DNA of 64,000 bases, taken from NCBI RefSeq assembly GCF_900169065.1, contig NZ_FXZB01000007.1:1-64000 (forward strand), read 5' to 3'. Below the pieces are notes generated by a model, which did not search any database, had not been told where the DNA came from, and worked only from the letters and a program-made list of their open reading frames with translations. Shown here piece by piece: positions 57,028 through 64,000 of the stretch. Both the position numbers and the translations under genes were made by a program. Source of the DNA: Brevibacterium aurantiacum. GTDB taxonomy: Bacteria; Actinomycetota; Actinomycetes; Actinomycetales; Brevibacteriaceae. Each line of letters opens with the position of its first letter. Position 1 is the stretch's first letter.

Positions 57028-59423
57028 GCCACCTCTCACAGCGACCCACCGACCCCATCGTCGGCGAGTCCCATCACCACGAAAGCGCCTTCGGTCACGT
57101 CACCGGAGCGGCCCTCTACACCGATGACCTCGTGGGACGCCTCGCAGGAGTCCTCCACGCCTATCCCGTGCAGTCCACCCAGGCGCACGCGAAACTGGGC
57201 AAGGTCGACATCGAGCCCGCCTATCAGGTGCCCGGAGTCGTCCGCGTCATCACCGCGGCAGACGTCCCCGGAGTCAACGACCAGGGCGTCAAACACGATG
57301 AGCCGATGCTGCCCGTCGACGAAGTGATGTTCTTCGGCCAGCCCATCGCCTGGGTCCTCGGCACCGACTTGGAGGCGGCGAAGGCCGGAGCCGCGACAGT
57401 GGTCGTGGACTACGAGCCACTGCCCTCGCTGGTCACTGTGCGTGAGGCGATCGATGCGCAGAGCTTCCACGGTGTCCAGCCCGTCATCGACAAGGGTGAC
57501 GCGGACGGCGCCTTCGCCGATGCCGCGCACGTCTTCGAAGGCGAGTTCGAGTTCGCCGGACAGGAGCACTTCTACCTCGAGACCCAGGCCTCACTGGCCC
57601 ACGTCGACGAGAGCGGACAGGTCTTCGTCCAATGCTCGACGCAGCACCCCACCGAGACCCAGGACATCGTCTCCCACGTCCTCGGAGTTCCCGCCCACGA
57701 GGTGACCGTGCAGTGCCTGCGCATGGGCGGCGGCTTCGGCGGCAAGGAAATGCAGCCCCACGGCTACGCCGCACTCGCGGCCCTCGGCGCGAAGCTCACC
57801 GGTCGCCCGGTGCGCCTGCGACTCAACCGCACGCTCGACATCACCATGACCGGCAAGCGCCACGGCTTCCACTCCTCGTGGAAGATCGGCTTCACCGACG
57901 AGGGCAAGATCCTCGCCCTCGACGCGACGCTGACCGCCGACGGCGGGTGGAGCCTCGACCTGTCCGAGCCCGTGCTCACCCGCGCCATGTGCCATATCGA
58001 CAACGCCTACTGGGTGCCCAACATCCGGGTGGCCGGACGCATCGCGAAGTGCAACAAGACTTCACAGACGGCCTTCCGCGGATTCGGCGGACCCCAGGGC
58101 ATGCTCGTGATGGAGGACATCCTCGGCCGAGTCGCCCCGAAACTGGGACTCAGTGTCCGCGAACTGCGCCGCCGCAACTTCTACTCCGCCGGCCAGGACA
58201 CCCCCTACTACCAGCCCGTGCGCCATCCCGAACGGATGGAAGCCGCCTGGGACCAGCTCCTGACCTCCGCCGAGGTGGAGACTCGGGAAGCTGAGATCGC
58301 CGAATTCAATGCCCGGAACGAGAACGTCAAACGCGGGCTCGCTCTGACCCCGGTGAAGTTCGGGATCTCGTTCAACCTCACCGCCTTCAACCAGGGTGGG
58401 GCCCTCGTGCTCGTGTACAAGGACGGTTCCGTCCTCGTCACCCACGGCGGCACCGAAATGGGGCAGGGCCTGCACATGAAGATGCTGCAGGTCGCGGCCA
58501 CCACCCTCGGTGTGCCCCTGTCCACGGTGCGGCTTGCGCCCACGCGCACGGACAAGGTTCCCAACACCTCGGCGACGGCGGCGAGCTCCGGCACCGACCT
58601 CAACGGCGGTGCGGTCAAGGACGCCTGCGAGCAGATTCTGGGCCGCCTGACGCAGGTCGCCGCCGGGATCCTCGGGGCTCCGGCACACGAGGTCAGCGTC
58701 AGCCGCGGCATCGTCAGCGCCCTGTCATCGAAGAAGACGGTGACCTGGGAAGAGCTCATCAATGCCGCCTACTTCCAGCGGATCCAGCTCTCGGCCTCCG
58801 GGTTCTACCGGACCGAGGGACTGCACTGGGACCTGTCGCTGATGACCGGCGAACCCTTCAAGTACTTCGCCTACGGCGCTGCCGCGAGCGAGGTCGAGGT
58901 CAACCGCTTCGACGGCTCCTACCGGCTGCGCCGCGTCGACATCGTCCATGACGTCGGGGACTCGCTCTCACCGCTCATCGACTTGGGCCAGATCGAAGGC
59001 GGCTTCGTCCAGGGCGCCGGGTGGCTGACCTTGGAGGACCTGCGCTGGGACGAATCTGACAAGCCCAGCCGGGGACGCCTGGCGACCCAGGCCGCAAGCA
59101 CGTACAAGATCCCGAGCTTCTCCGAAGCACCCGAGGTCTTCAACGTCTCGCTGCTGGACAAGGCCCACGAAGAGGGCGCGGTCTACGGTTCGAAGGCCGT
59201 GGGTGAACCCCCGCTCATGCTCGCCTTCTCCGTCCGTGAGGCCCTGCGCGATGCCGTGGCCGCCTTCGGTGAGCCAGGCCGATCCGTGCAGCTGAACTCG
59301 CCGGCCACGCCCGAATCCGTGTTCTGGGCCATCGAATCGGTGCGCTCGCCAGTCGCCAGCGATGCTTCCGTGCCTGGTGATGCTGCGCAGGGGAGCCCAG
59401 AAGGCATCAGTGTCCCGTCATGA
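57024..59423 (+). CDS. xdhB: xanthine dehydrogenase molybdenum-binding subunit
   Basis: The 799-residue subunit binds the molybdenum cofactor and oxidises hypoxanthine and xanthine to urate. Typical segments are VTGAALYTDD near 22, GQEHFYLETQ near 180, MGGGFGGKE near 234, AFRGFGGPQGM near 350, GGTEMGQGLHMKMLQ near 475, and VGEPPLMLAFSVREAL near 730, which holds the catalytic Glu. The arrangement is that of bacterial XdhB rather than carbon monoxide dehydrogenase, which has a selenosulfur Cys motif. It overlaps both xdhA and xdhC by four bases. The C-terminal tail after 760 is variable. Confidence 0.95.
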   Translation: MSHLSQRPTDPIVGESHHHESAFGHVTGAALYTDDLVGRLAGVLHAYPVQSTQAHAKLGKVDIEPAYQVPGVVRVITAADVPGVNDQGVKHDEPMLPVDEVMFFGQPIAWVLGTDLEAAKAGAATVVVDYEPLPSLVTVREAIDAQSFHGVQPVIDKGDADGAFADAAHVFEGEFEFAGQEHFYLETQASLAHVDESGQVFVQCSTQHPTETQDIVSHVLGVPAHEVTVQCLRMGGGFGGKEMQPHGYAALAALGAKLTGRPVRLRLNRTLDITMTGKRHGFHSSWKIGFTDEGKILALDATLTADGGWSLDLSEPVLTRAMCHIDNAYWVPNIRVAGRIAKCNKTSQTAFRGFGGPQGMLVMEDILGRVAPKLGLSVRELRRRNFYSAGQDTPYYQPVRHPERMEAAWDQLLTSAEVETREAEIAEFNARNENVKRGLALTPVKFGISFNLTAFNQGGALVLVYKDGSVLVTHGGTEMGQGLHMKMLQVAATTLGVPLSTVRLAPTRTDKVPNTSATAASSGTDLNGGAVKDACEQILGRLTQVAAGILGAPAHEVSVSRGIVSALSSKKTVTWEELINAAYFQRIQLSASGFYRTEGLHWDLSLMTGEPFKYFAYGAAASEVEVNRFDGSYRLRRVDIVHDVGDSLSPLIDLGQIEGGFVQGAGWLTLEDLRWDESDKPSRGRLATQAASTYKIPSFSEAPEVFNVSLLDKAHEEGAVYGSKAVGEPPLMLAFSVREALRDAVAAFGEPGRSVQLNSPATPESVFWAIESVRSPVASDASVPGDAAQGSPEGISVPS

Positions 59424-60208
59424 CCTGGATGGACACAGCAGCCGAGCTTCGCAGGGCTCGAGTGCCGGCCGTCCTCGTCACTCTCGCCTCGGTCCGCGGG
59501 CATGCCCCGCGTGAGGCCGGCGCGAAGCTGATCGTCACCGCCGATGACCTGCATGGGACCATCGGCGGCGGCAATCTCGAGATGACGGCCGTTACTCGAG
59601 CCCGCGAGATCCTCGCGGCCGAGTCGGACTCCGAACCGGAGATGCTCACGCTGCGGCTCAACGACAAGGCACCGGCCAAGTACGGACGTCAGTGCTGCGG
59701 GGGAGAGGTCAGCGTTCTGCTCGAACCGCTGCCCGTTCCCGCCTCGGTGGCGATCTTCGGTGCCGGCAACATCGGACTCGAACTCACCCGGATCCTGGCC
59801 CGCCACGACATCGACGTCCACGTCAGCGACTCCCGTCCCGAGCACCTTGAGGAGCTCGACCGACTGGAGCCGTCAGTGGCGCAGATCCACCGCGAGTTCG
59901 CCGTCGTCGGCGAGGAGGTGCTCGTCGGGCTGCCCGCGGGCGCCCACGTGCTCATCATGACCCACGACCACGCCGAGGATCTCCACCTCTGCGATGCCGC
60001 ACTGACCCGCGGCGACCTCGGCTCCATCGGCCTCATCGGGTCGAGCGCCAAATGGCAGCGCTTTCGGAAGAATCTCGTTGCCGAGGGCCACACACCCGAG
60101 ACCGTCGACACCATCGACTGCCCCATCGGCCTCCCAGACCTGCCCGGCAAGCAGCCAGCGACGATCGCGCTCAGCGTCGCCGCCGACCTCCTGCGCCGCA
60201 TGGGCTGA
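59420..60208 (+). CDS. xdhC: xanthine dehydrogenase accessory protein XdhC
   Basis: XdhC inserts the sulfurated molybdenum cofactor into XdhB. The 262-residue protein has the N-terminal part (VRGHAPREAGAKLIVT, GTIGGGNLEM, and RQCCGGEVSVLLEPL near 92 with two Cys) and a C-terminal Rossmann domain (VAIFGAGNIGLELTRILARHDI near 112, LIGSSAKWQRFRKNL near 200). Coupling to xdhB by four bases and its size fit the family. It lies 44 bases before guaD. Confidence 0.93.
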   Translation: MTWMDTAAELRRARVPAVLVTLASVRGHAPREAGAKLIVTADDLHGTIGGGNLEMTAVTRAREILAAESDSEPEMLTLRLNDKAPAKYGRQCCGGEVSVLLEPLPVPASVAIFGAGNIGLELTRILARHDIDVHVSDSRPEHLEELDRLEPSVAQIHREFAVVGEEVLVGLPAGAHVLIMTHDHAEDLHLCDAALTRGDLGSIGLIGSSAKWQRFRKNLVAEGHTPETVDTIDCPIGLPDLPGKQPATIALSVAADLLRRMG

Positions 60209-60252
60209 GCCTCTCGACAGACCGACTTTTTCACCTTTCAAGGAGTACCCCT

Positions 60253-61539
60253 ATGTTCATCTACCGCGCCCGTGTCTTCGACACACCGACCGACCCCTTC
60301 AGCGGGGGAAGCCTGCGCTCTGAGTCAGACGTCGCACTCGTCGTCGATGACGGACTGATCATCGCCCGCACCGATTTCGCGAGTGCGACCGCGGACCATC
60401 CCGACGCCGAGGTGGTCGACCTCCGTGCTGGTGTCCTCATCCCCGGACTCATCGACACCCACGTCCACTACCCGCAGATCCGTGCCATCGGCTACCTCGG
60501 CAAACCCCTGCTCGACTGGCTCGACCACTGCGCCCTGCCCGAAGAGGCGAAGCTGGGCGATCACGACTATGCCTCGGCCCTGGCCGGCGAGTTCCTCACC
60601 GGACTGACCTCGGCGGGGACCACCTCGGCGATGGTCTTCGGTTCGCACTTCGCCACCGCGATGGACACCTTCTTCACCCAGGCCGCCGAGGTGGGTCTGC
60701 GGATCACATCGGGACTGGTCACCAGCGACACGATCCTCCCGGAACCGCTGCTGACGAGCGTGGAGAGATCCGTGTCCGAGAGCCAGGACCTCATCGATCG
60801 TTGGCATGGGAAGGGCCACCTTCGGTACGCGGTGACTCCGCGCTTCTCGTTCTCCGCCGGTCAGGAGCTGCTGGCGGCCGGCGGGCAGCTGGTGGCCGAC
60901 AACCCGGGCATCTGGGTGACCTCGCACCTCAACGAGAACCGCGACGAGATCGCCGGTGTCGCCGAGAAGTTCCCCGAGGCACTCGACTACCTCGACACCT
61001 ACGATCGGGCCGGCCTGCTCAATCGGCAAACGATCCTGGCCCACAACGTCCACCCGAGCGACCGCGAACTGGCACGGATGGCTGAAGTGGGGGCCGCCTC
61101 GGCGCACTGCCCGACCTCGAACTCGAACCTGGCCAGCGGTTTCTTCCCGCTGCGCCGACACATCGAGGCCGGGGTCCGTGTGGCACTGGGCTCCGACGTG
61201 GGCGCGGGAACCGGATTCTCACTGTTCAAGGAGGGTGTCCAGGCCTACTTCATGCAGCAGCTCGATCCCTCCGGCGGTCTGCCGCTGAGTTCGGCACATC
61301 TGCTGCACCTGGCCACTGCGGCCGGCGCCGAGGCACTGGAACTGAGCGACCAAGTTGGGGACCTGTCCGAGGGCAAGCGCTTCGATGCCGCCTACATCCA
61401 GCCGACCGAGGGTCAGCCCCTGGCCGTGGGGCTTGAGCACGCCAGCAGTGATAACGACGCTCTGGCGAAGATCTTCGCCATGGGGACCCCGGCCGACATC
61501 GCCCAGGTGTGGGTCGACGGTCGGCTCGTCAAGGGCTGA
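60253..61539 (+). CDS. guaD: guanine deaminase
   Basis: GuaD deaminates guanine to xanthine, the substrate of the adjacent dehydrogenase. The 428-residue amidohydrolase has the zinc HxH in LIDTHVHYPQIRAIG near 71-85, AKLGDHDYASALAGEFL, the third zinc His in VTSHLNENRDEIAG near 219, and AHCPTSNSNLASGFF near 288 and ALGSDVGAGTGFSLF near 318 with the catalytic Asp. AAGGAG is seven bases before ATG 60253; the open frame upstream is not used. The product fits the pathway guanine, xanthine, urate. The end is convergent with the permease gene. Confidence 0.93.
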   Translation: MFIYRARVFDTPTDPFSGGSLRSESDVALVVDDGLIIARTDFASATADHPDAEVVDLRAGVLIPGLIDTHVHYPQIRAIGYLGKPLLDWLDHCALPEEAKLGDHDYASALAGEFLTGLTSAGTTSAMVFGSHFATAMDTFFTQAAEVGLRITSGLVTSDTILPEPLLTSVERSVSESQDLIDRWHGKGHLRYAVTPRFSFSAGQELLAAGGQLVADNPGIWVTSHLNENRDEIAGVAEKFPEALDYLDTYDRAGLLNRQTILAHNVHPSDRELARMAEVGAASAHCPTSNSNLASGFFPLRRHIEAGVRVALGSDVGAGTGFSLFKEGVQAYFMQQLDPSGGLPLSSAHLLHLATAAGAEALELSDQVGDLSEGKRFDAAYIQPTEGQPLAVGLEHASSDNDALAKIFAMGTPADIAQVWVDGRLVKG

Positions 61540-61542
61540 GGA

Positions 61543-63117
61543 TCAGCGGTGGTTGTCTGAATCGCTGGTGACCACCTGTTTCACGCTGGCGGTGTCGACG
61601 ATGTCTCCGCAGTCGATCGCGGCTTGGATCTCCTCGGCCTGCTCATCGGGTACGAGCGGGATCTCCTCGCCGTCGCAGTCGACGAACTTCCCATCGATGA
61701 ACTGATCGCCCTCGCGCAGATCCTTGAGGTTCGAGGGCGTGAGGAAGCGTGCCGGTTTCGCGGCGTAGACGGAAGCGTTGGTCGAGTTGCCGAAGCGCAG
61801 CTCGTTGAACAGGAGGTTGAGCAGCACCGCCATGATCGCGGCCGAGGAGATTCCCGAGTGGAAGATCGTCTGCACCCAGGACGGAAAATGCTCGTAGAAG
61901 TCGGGCTTGACCACGGGGACGAGGGCGAAGGCGAGGGACGCGGAGACGATGATGAGGTTCATATTGCCCTCGAACTTCACCTCCTTGAGGTTGCGGATGC
62001 CTGATCCCGACACGGTTCCGAAGAGGATGAAGCCGGCGCCGCCGAGGACGGGCATCGGCACCGCAGCGACGACCTGACCGAGCACGGGCATGAGCCCCAG
62101 GAGGATGAGGATGACGCCGCCCGCGGAGACGACGAAGCGGGAGCGGACTCCTGTCAGCGCCACGAGGCCCACGTTCTGCGCGAAGGCCGATTGGGTGAAG
62201 GAGCCGAAGAAGGGTGCGATGACCGAGGAGGCCATGTCGGCGCGCAGGCCGGCCGCGACCCGCTTCTTGTCGACCGGGGTGCCGATGATCTCGCCGACGG
62301 CCAGCACATCGGCCGCGGTCTCGGTCTTGATGACGAGGATGACGATGAGCATCGACCCGATCGCTGCGAGGTCGAAGGTCGGTGCGCCGAAGGGCAGCAG
62401 ACCCGGGATCGCCACGGGGGCACCCTGCCCGACCTCGGAGAAGTCGGTCATGCCCATGGCGGCACCGATGCCCGTGCCGATGATGAGACCGAGCAGAATC
62501 GACAGCCGCGAGATGGCGGCCGAGCCGACCTTGCTCAGCAGCAGGATGACGGCGAAGGTGATGAAGGCCAGGGCGATGTTCTGCACTGAGCCGTAGTCCG
62601 CAGCGGCCTCATCGTCGCCCATGGCCCAATTGGCGGCCGTCGGGATGAGCGTGAGTCCGATGGCAGTGATGACCACCCCGGTGACCACGGGTGGGAAGAA
62701 GCGGATGATCCGCGCGAAGAACGGGGCGACGACGAAGCCGATGACGCTGGCGACGATGACCGCGCCGAAGATGTCGCTGAGACTGCCGCCGCCGGTGAGA
62801 ATGGCGAGCATCGTCGCGACTCCGGCAAAGGAGACGCCCTGGATGAGCGGCAGCTTCGACCCGACGAGGGGAAAGCCGATGCTCTGGATGAGTGTGGCGA
62901 TGCCGCCGACGAAGAGGCTGGCGGTGACCAGCGCGACGAGCTGATCGCCGTCGACTCCGGCCGCCTTGCCGATGATGAGGGGCACCGCGATGATGCCGCC
63001 GTACATCGTGAGGACATGCTGGAGCCCGTAGGCGAAGAGCTTGGGCACAGGGAGCCACGCGTCTTCGGGTCGCTTGGACCCGGGCGGGAGGGACTTCGTC
63101 GTCGAATTCTCGGTCAT
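61543..63117 (-). CDS. NCS2 family nucleobase:cation symporter, xanthine/urate type
   Basis: The 524-residue membrane protein is of the NAT/NCS2 branch that includes xanthine and uric acid permeases. The 14 helices include VLTMYGGIIAVPLIIG near the start, and the signature QNVGLVALTGVRSRFV near 305 (Q-N-x-G-x4-T-x3-S-R). Its place among purine catabolic genes favours xanthine or urate over uracil. It diverges from the hydroxypyruvate isomerase gene across 306 bases, where two copies of the composite element lie. The C-terminal 60 residues are hydrophilic. Confidence 0.9.
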   Translation of the reverse strand: MTENSTTKSLPPGSKRPEDAWLPVPKLFAYGLQHVLTMYGGIIAVPLIIGKAAGVDGDQLVALVTASLFVGGIATLIQSIGFPLVGSKLPLIQGVSFAGVATMLAILTGGGSLSDIFGAVIVASVIGFVVAPFFARIIRFFPPVVTGVVITAIGLTLIPTAANWAMGDDEAAADYGSVQNIALAFITFAVILLLSKVGSAAISRLSILLGLIIGTGIGAAMGMTDFSEVGQGAPVAIPGLLPFGAPTFDLAAIGSMLIVILVIKTETAADVLAVGEIIGTPVDKKRVAAGLRADMASSVIAPFFGSFTQSAFAQNVGLVALTGVRSRFVVSAGGVILILLGLMPVLGQVVAAVPMPVLGGAGFILFGTVSGSGIRNLKEVKFEGNMNLIIVSASLAFALVPVVKPDFYEHFPSWVQTIFHSGISSAAIMAVLLNLLFNELRFGNSTNASVYAAKPARFLTPSNLKDLREGDQFIDGKFVDCDGEEIPLVPDEQAEEIQAAIDCGDIVDTASVKQVVTSDSDNHR

Positions 63118-63148
63118 ATCTCAGCCTTCCGGAGTAAGCCTCATTACT

Positions 63149-63174
63149 CTTCCGTATCGTGGATTCGATCTTCC
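63149..63174 (-). promoter_or_regulatory. composite purine-locus element, copy 2 (xanthine permease)
   Basis: On the minus strand this reads GGAAG, four bases, AATCC, seven bases (ACGATAC), GGAAG. The spacing 5-4-5-7-5 is that of the other two copies. The core TCCACGATACGGAA matches TCCACAATACGGAA of copy 3 in all but one base. It lies 32 bases before the permease start. Confidence 0.6.
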
Positions 63175-63358
63175 ACAAAGTGTGATCTCCACTACGTTCT
63201 GCCTCTTTTTCTGCGAAGTCAAATAAGGGATTCGGGTAGCTGATTTCGAATTTCGGGGCAAGTTGTCGGCACTCCGCTGCCGTCGAGAATTTCTGAGTAT
63301 TCCGCCTCGGTGGGTTGACCTCGTCTCAGTTGCCTGCCTATGCTTGATTTCATCAAAC

Positions 63359-63384
63359 GGAAATGAGTTTCCACAATACGGAAA
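63359..63384 (+). promoter_or_regulatory. composite purine-locus element, copy 3 (hydroxypyruvate isomerase)
   Basis: GGAAA (63359-63363), TGAG, TTTCC (63368-63372), ACAATAC, GGAAA (63380-63384). The central TTTCC faces the half-sites on both sides, so two overlapping inverted repeats are present. This is the cleanest copy. It ends 39 bases before ATG 63424. The rest of the 63118-63423 intergenic region is AT-rich (near 63190-63260) with no reading frame I can support. Confidence 0.65.
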
Positions 63385-63423
63385 ACATGAATCCACACTC
63401 GCAGCGACGCGAAGGAGAATCCC

Positions 63424-64000
63424 ATGACGACATTCGATTTCACCAATGCCGACAGCTACATCCTCAACTGCTCCACCCTGCTCACCGAGCTGCCCGTGAT
63501 GGAGCGGGCGCAGGCGGCCAAGGATGCCGGCTTCAGCCAGGTCGAGTTCTGGTGGCCCTTCGACGGCAACCCGAGGCCCACCTCGGCGGAGGTCGATGAG
63601 TTCATCGCCTCACTCGACAAGGCCGGAGTCGAACTCAAGGGCCTGAACTTCTGGGCCGGGAACATGGCCGCCGGCGACCGGGGCATGGTCTCGATCAAGG
63701 GCGCCGAGGCCGACTTCGCGGCCAACGTCGACATCGTCGTCGAGATCGGCCGTCGCACCGGCTGCCGCGCCTTCAACGCCCTCTACGGTCTGCGCACCGA
63801 AGGCCAGACGCCCGAAGAGCAGGACGAGGTGGCCGTGGCCAACCTCAAGCTCGCCGCCGACGCCGTGGCCGCCATCGACGGCACCGTGCTCGTCGAACCC
63901 GTCTCCGGAGCCGAGGACTACCCGCTCAAGCGCGCCTCCGACGCCGCCGCGGTGGTCCAGCGGGTCCGTGCTCAGGGCGTTGCCAACATCGCCGTCCTCG
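63424..64000 (+). CDS. hyi: hydroxypyruvate isomerase (partial at window end)
   Basis: The 192 residues visible belong to the xylose-isomerase-like TIM barrel family. The sequence reads TTFDFTNADSYILNCSTLLTE, then AKDAGFSQVEFWWPF near 34 with the catalytic Glu, GLNFWAGNMAAGDRGMVS near 73 and GTVLVEPVSGAEDYPLKRA near 149 with a metal Glu. Hyi converts hydroxypyruvate to tartronate semialdehyde in the glyoxylate route that follows allantoin breakdown. GAAGGAGA is five bases before ATG 63424. The gene runs past the window edge, so the rest of the operon is not seen. It shares a promoter element with the purine permeases. Confidence 0.87.
   Translation, partial: MTTFDFTNADSYILNCSTLLTELPVMERAQAAKDAGFSQVEFWWPFDGNPRPTSAEVDEFIASLDKAGVELKGLNFWAGNMAAGDRGMVSIKGAEADFAANVDIVVEIGRRTGCRAFNALYGLRTEGQTPEEQDEVAVANLKLAADAVAAIDGTVLVEPVSGAEDYPLKRASDAAAVVQRVRAQGVANIAVL

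Overview
The window looks like chromosome of a high-GC actinobacterium, most likely Brevibacterium or a close relative. The best single clue is the homoprotocatechuate 2,3-dioxygenase at 39960-41072: its metal ligands fall at H155, H214 and E267 and its second-shell histidine at H200, the numbering known for the Brevibacterium fuscum enzyme. Other actinobacterial marks are a MarP-type membrane serine protease, a tRNA-adenosine-deaminase-associated protein next to tadA, a DUF222/HNH protein and two LPXTG surface proteins. I see no phage, transposase, integron or CRISPR array. This is mostly metabolic chromosome with many catabolic operons.

Layout. 1-7050: a glutamine amidotransferase, a Fic protein with a macro-domain partner, a small VOC and two-subunit TPP decarboxylase cluster, a RibD-like reductase, a small alarmone synthetase and two DUF genes. 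7083-11997: an IclR regulator diverging from an aldehyde dehydrogenase, an aromatic-acid transporter and a PrpF-type tautomerase. 12090-16371: a cell-wall-anchored nuclease and an FAD monooxygenase. 16431-23233: an ABC uptake operon ending in a HAD phosphatase and a phosphodiesterase, facing a GntR/UTRA regulator across two palindromic operators. 23346-28546: putA and a divergent two-part regulator. 28641-32657: uridine kinase, an HNH protein and a family of repeated membrane modules.

32738-42643 is a homoprotocatechuate meta-cleavage locus: an FAD aromatic hydroxylase, an MHS transporter, an unusual FAH-RraA fusion, a GntR regulator, HpaE, HpaD, HpaH and HpaI. It ends in a textbook terminator, and an identical 13-bp motif lies in front of both transcription units. 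42684-53285 holds a DUF6194 protein, a tandem MerR regulator, a thioester/LPXTG surface protein, a PrsW-MarP protease pair, another EEP-family protein, an orphan OmpR-type DNA-binding protein, upp, and tadA with its partner. tRNA-Ser(CGA) follows at 53357-53444.

53846-64000 is a purine catabolic locus: purine permease, xanthine dehydrogenase XdhABC, guanine deaminase, a xanthine/urate-type permease and the start of hydroxypyruvate isomerase. Three promoter regions here carry the same composite element, three GGAA-type half-sites spaced 5-4-5-7-5. This suggests one regulator, not in the window, controls purine uptake together with glyoxylate disposal. It is the strongest regulatory signal I found. 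The other candidates worth testing are the FAH-RraA fusion, the putA regulator fusion, the Fic-macro pair with its array of inverted repeats, and the PrsW-MarP pair.
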